Shown: piece after piece, positions 4,192 through 5,740 of the stretch | How positions within the stretch are numbered: position 1 is the stretch's first letter | Layout of the letters: every line of letters starts with the position of its first letter | Translations under genes and position numbers: made by a program | Source of the DNA: a bacterium | GTDB taxonomy: Bacteria > CAIJMQ01 > JAADFP01 | Length of the DNA: 5,740 nucleotides | Direction: 5' to 3' | Assembly (NCBI GenBank): GCA_027021085.1 | Contig: JALUVB010000279.1 | Coordinates: forward strand, 1 to 5,740 | Notes under the pieces: model-generated | Database searches by the model: none | Seen by the model: the letters and a program-made list of their open reading frames with translations, nothing else | What the model was told of the DNA's origin: nothing

Positions 4192-5646
4192 ATGGGGAAA
4201 CTGGGAAAAGTAGCAAGCGAGGGAAACCTCGTTCCTTATTACCACGAATTTCTGGCTGATACTTTAACTCCCGTGGGAGGATACCTCAAGGTATGCGGTA
4301 AATCTCCCTCCTTCCTCCTGGAAAGTGCAGAAGGAGGAGAGAAATGGGGAAGGTATAGTTTTATCGGGGTTTCACCCCTTTACCAGATTACTTACCGGGA
4401 GAAGGTTTTGACCATCGAGGGGAAAAATGGCTACCGGGAAGTAAAAACCTCATCAGATCCACTGGTGGAGTTGAGGGAATTCATGGGCAAGCTCAAATTT
4501 ACCAGGAGTGATGACCTGCCGCGTTTCCAGGGAGGGCTGGTAGGATACTTTAGCTACGATATGGTGCGCTGCTGGGAGAAGCTGCCGGAGATTGCCTCCC
4601 GGGATATCCCTTTCCCGGAAGCAATGTTTATCATCCCGGAGTCTCTTATAATATTTGACCATGCTACGCATAAGGTAAAAGTGCTTACCTTTATTGACCT
4701 GCGGGAGACGGATTTGCAGGAAGGGCAGAAGAAGGCAGAAGAACGCACAGAAGAAATTATGAGCACTCTTTTAGAGAAGGAAGTTCCTGTCTCCCCTGAT
4801 ATCTCCCTTTCAGGGTTGGAATCCAATTTTGCCCGGAGGCGTTTTGAAGATGCGGTGCGAAAGGCAAAGAAATATGTATACCAGGGGGATATAATCCAGA
4901 CTGTTATCTCCCAGAGATGGGAAGGGGAATTCGCAGGCAGTCCCTTTGCTATTTACCGGGCTTTACGAAGTATAAATCCTTCTCCCTACATGTTCTACCT
5001 GGACTTTGGCCAGGTTAAGCTGCTGGGGGCCTCTCCCGAGGTACTGGTAAGGATGGAGAATAATCTTATCGAGGTCCGGCCTATTGCAGGCACCCGCAAG
5101 CGGGGTAAAAATGAGGAAAAGGATAAGGAGTTAGAGAAAGAGCTTCTTTCTGATGAGAAAGAGAAGGCAGAGCATATCATGCTGGTGGACCTGGCCAGGA
5201 ACGATGTGGGAAGAGTGGCTGAGGGGGGTAGTGTTAAGGTTACCGAACTTATGGGCATAGAAAGGTACTCGCATGTAATGCATATAGTTTCCCATGTGGT
5301 GGGAAAGCTGGAGAAAGGGAAAGATGGCTTTGATGTTTTAAGGGCTGCTTTCCCAGCCGGCACAGTGAGCGGTGCTCCCAAGGTAAGGGCTATGGAAATC
5401 ATAGAAGAGCTGGAACCTTCCCGCCGGGGTCCTTATGCGGGAGCAGTGGGCTACTTTGATTTTGCCGGAAATCTTGACTTCTGTATAACCATAAGGAGCA
5501 TCATGGTCTATCAGAATCGTTTGTTCGTGCAGACAGGTGCCGGTATAGTAGCGGATTCTGTGCCTGAGAAGGAATACGAGGAGACGGTGAACAAAGCCCG
5601 GGCACTCCTGGCCGCTATTGACTGGTCTAAAAATGGCTTGAAGTAA
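4192..5646 (+). CDS. trpE: Anthranilate synthase component I
   Basis: A 484-residue cytoplasmic enzyme, normal length for the family. It converts chorismate to anthranilate, the first committed step of tryptophan synthesis, using ammonia from the TrpG glutaminase subunit. The N-terminal region carries LLES (residues 42-45) and NPSPYMFY is at 262-269; both belong to the tryptophan-binding feedback site, so the enzyme is likely Trp-inhibited. The chorismate-binding domain (about 220-475) shows GASPE (279-283), RPIAGTRKRG (296-305), H328 in AEHIMLVDLARNDVG, PAGTVSGAPK (388-397) and, near the end, QTGAGIVADSVPEKEYEET. These favour TrpE over the PabB and isochorismate-synthase relatives, and the Trp-codon leader upstream supports it. 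ATG 4192 follows AGGAG by seven bases. Expression is controlled by the attenuator upstream. No glutaminase domain is fused to it, and no trpG is seen in the 94 bases that follow. Confidence 0.96.
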   Translation: MGKLGKVASEGNLVPYYHEFLADTLTPVGGYLKVCGKSPSFLLESAEGGEKWGRYSFIGVSPLYQITYREKVLTIEGKNGYREVKTSSDPLVELREFMGKLKFTRSDDLPRFQGGLVGYFSYDMVRCWEKLPEIASRDIPFPEAMFIIPESLIIFDHATHKVKVLTFIDLRETDLQEGQKKAEERTEEIMSTLLEKEVPVSPDISLSGLESNFARRRFEDAVRKAKKYVYQGDIIQTVISQRWEGEFAGSPFAIYRALRSINPSPYMFYLDFGQVKLLGASPEVLVRMENNLIEVRPIAGTRKRGKNEEKDKELEKELLSDEKEKAEHIMLVDLARNDVGRVAEGGSVKVTELMGIERYSHVMHIVSHVVGKLEKGKDGFDVLRAAFPAGTVSGAPKVRAMEIIEELEPSRRGPYAGAVGYFDFAGNLDFCITIRSIMVYQNRLFVQTGAGIVADSVPEKEYEETVNKARALLAAIDWSKNGLK

Positions 5647-5661
5647 GCAGAAGAGGGAGAA

Positions 5662-5703
5662 GGGTAAATAGTGAACAGTAAACGGTAAGCAGTGAATAGA
5701 GAG
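5662..5703 (+). repeat. Degenerate 7-bp tandem repeat
   Basis: Six consecutive heptamers can be laid out: gggtaaa, tagtgaa, cagtaaa, cggtaag, cagtgaa, tagagag, with a consensus near nRGTRAA. The first five fit well; the last is decayed. It begins 16 bases after the trpE stop. The whole tail from 5647 to 5740 is purine-rich and I see no gene, terminator hairpin or trpG start in it. Confidence 0.6.
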
Positions 5704-5740
5704 AGTAGTGAGGGGAGAGATAGGAAACCGGTGGGGAGAA

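Noticed and set aside
4995-5402. 135-residue minus-strand open frame inside trpE
   Set aside because: It is the antisense shadow of the chorismate-binding domain, rich in Ser and Leu as such shadows usually are.
5662-5703. CRISPR array
   Set aside because: The units are 7 bp, degenerate and contiguous, with no spacers.

Overview
The window is bacterial: sigma70-type promoters, Shine-Dalgarno sites, intrinsic terminators and a ribosome-dependent attenuator are all visible. Base composition is moderate (a little under half G+C by eye) and genes are spaced with leaders and gaps. The gene set (nucleotide-sugar epimerases for surface polysaccharide, an exported nuclease, a biosynthetic trpE) fits an uncultured, envelope-glycan-making bacterium, but the sequence alone does not fix a phylum.

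Left edge (1-580): a 90-residue ArsR-type winged-helix regulator on the + strand, with a clear extended -10 promoter and ribosome site. Immediately upstream lies a 34-bp copy (32/34 identical) of this gene's own 3' end, in frame and ending at the same stop, so a broken or truncated paralogue probably precedes it. The regulator is followed by a 57-codon non-ATG open frame of unknown status that runs convergently into the end of the next gene.

Middle (557-2986): a two-gene minus-strand operon read from 2721 down to 557. The promoter-proximal gene is a dTDP-L-rhamnose 4-epimerase-like SDR enzyme with an inserted zinc ribbon. The second is a CDP-paratose 2-epimerase (RfbE)-like enzyme that starts on GTG, overlaps the first by 4 bp and has a strong ribosome site inside it. 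Upstream is a 265-bp gap holding a REP-like palindromic repeat.

Right half (2987-5740): a minus-strand exported thermonuclease-like protein with a ComEA-type helix-hairpin-helix tail, divergent from trpE. The gap between them holds a strong minus-strand promoter (TTGACA-17-TATAAA) and an extended -10 + strand promoter. The + transcript begins with a 12-residue leader peptide, MVFSIYRWWPAP, with two adjacent Trp codons. It is followed by mutually exclusive RNA hairpins ending in an intrinsic terminator with a seven-T run, then trpE. This is a complete tryptophan attenuator of the enterobacterial type and the most notable regulatory element here. After trpE comes a short degenerate 7-bp tandem repeat; no trpG is visible before the window ends.
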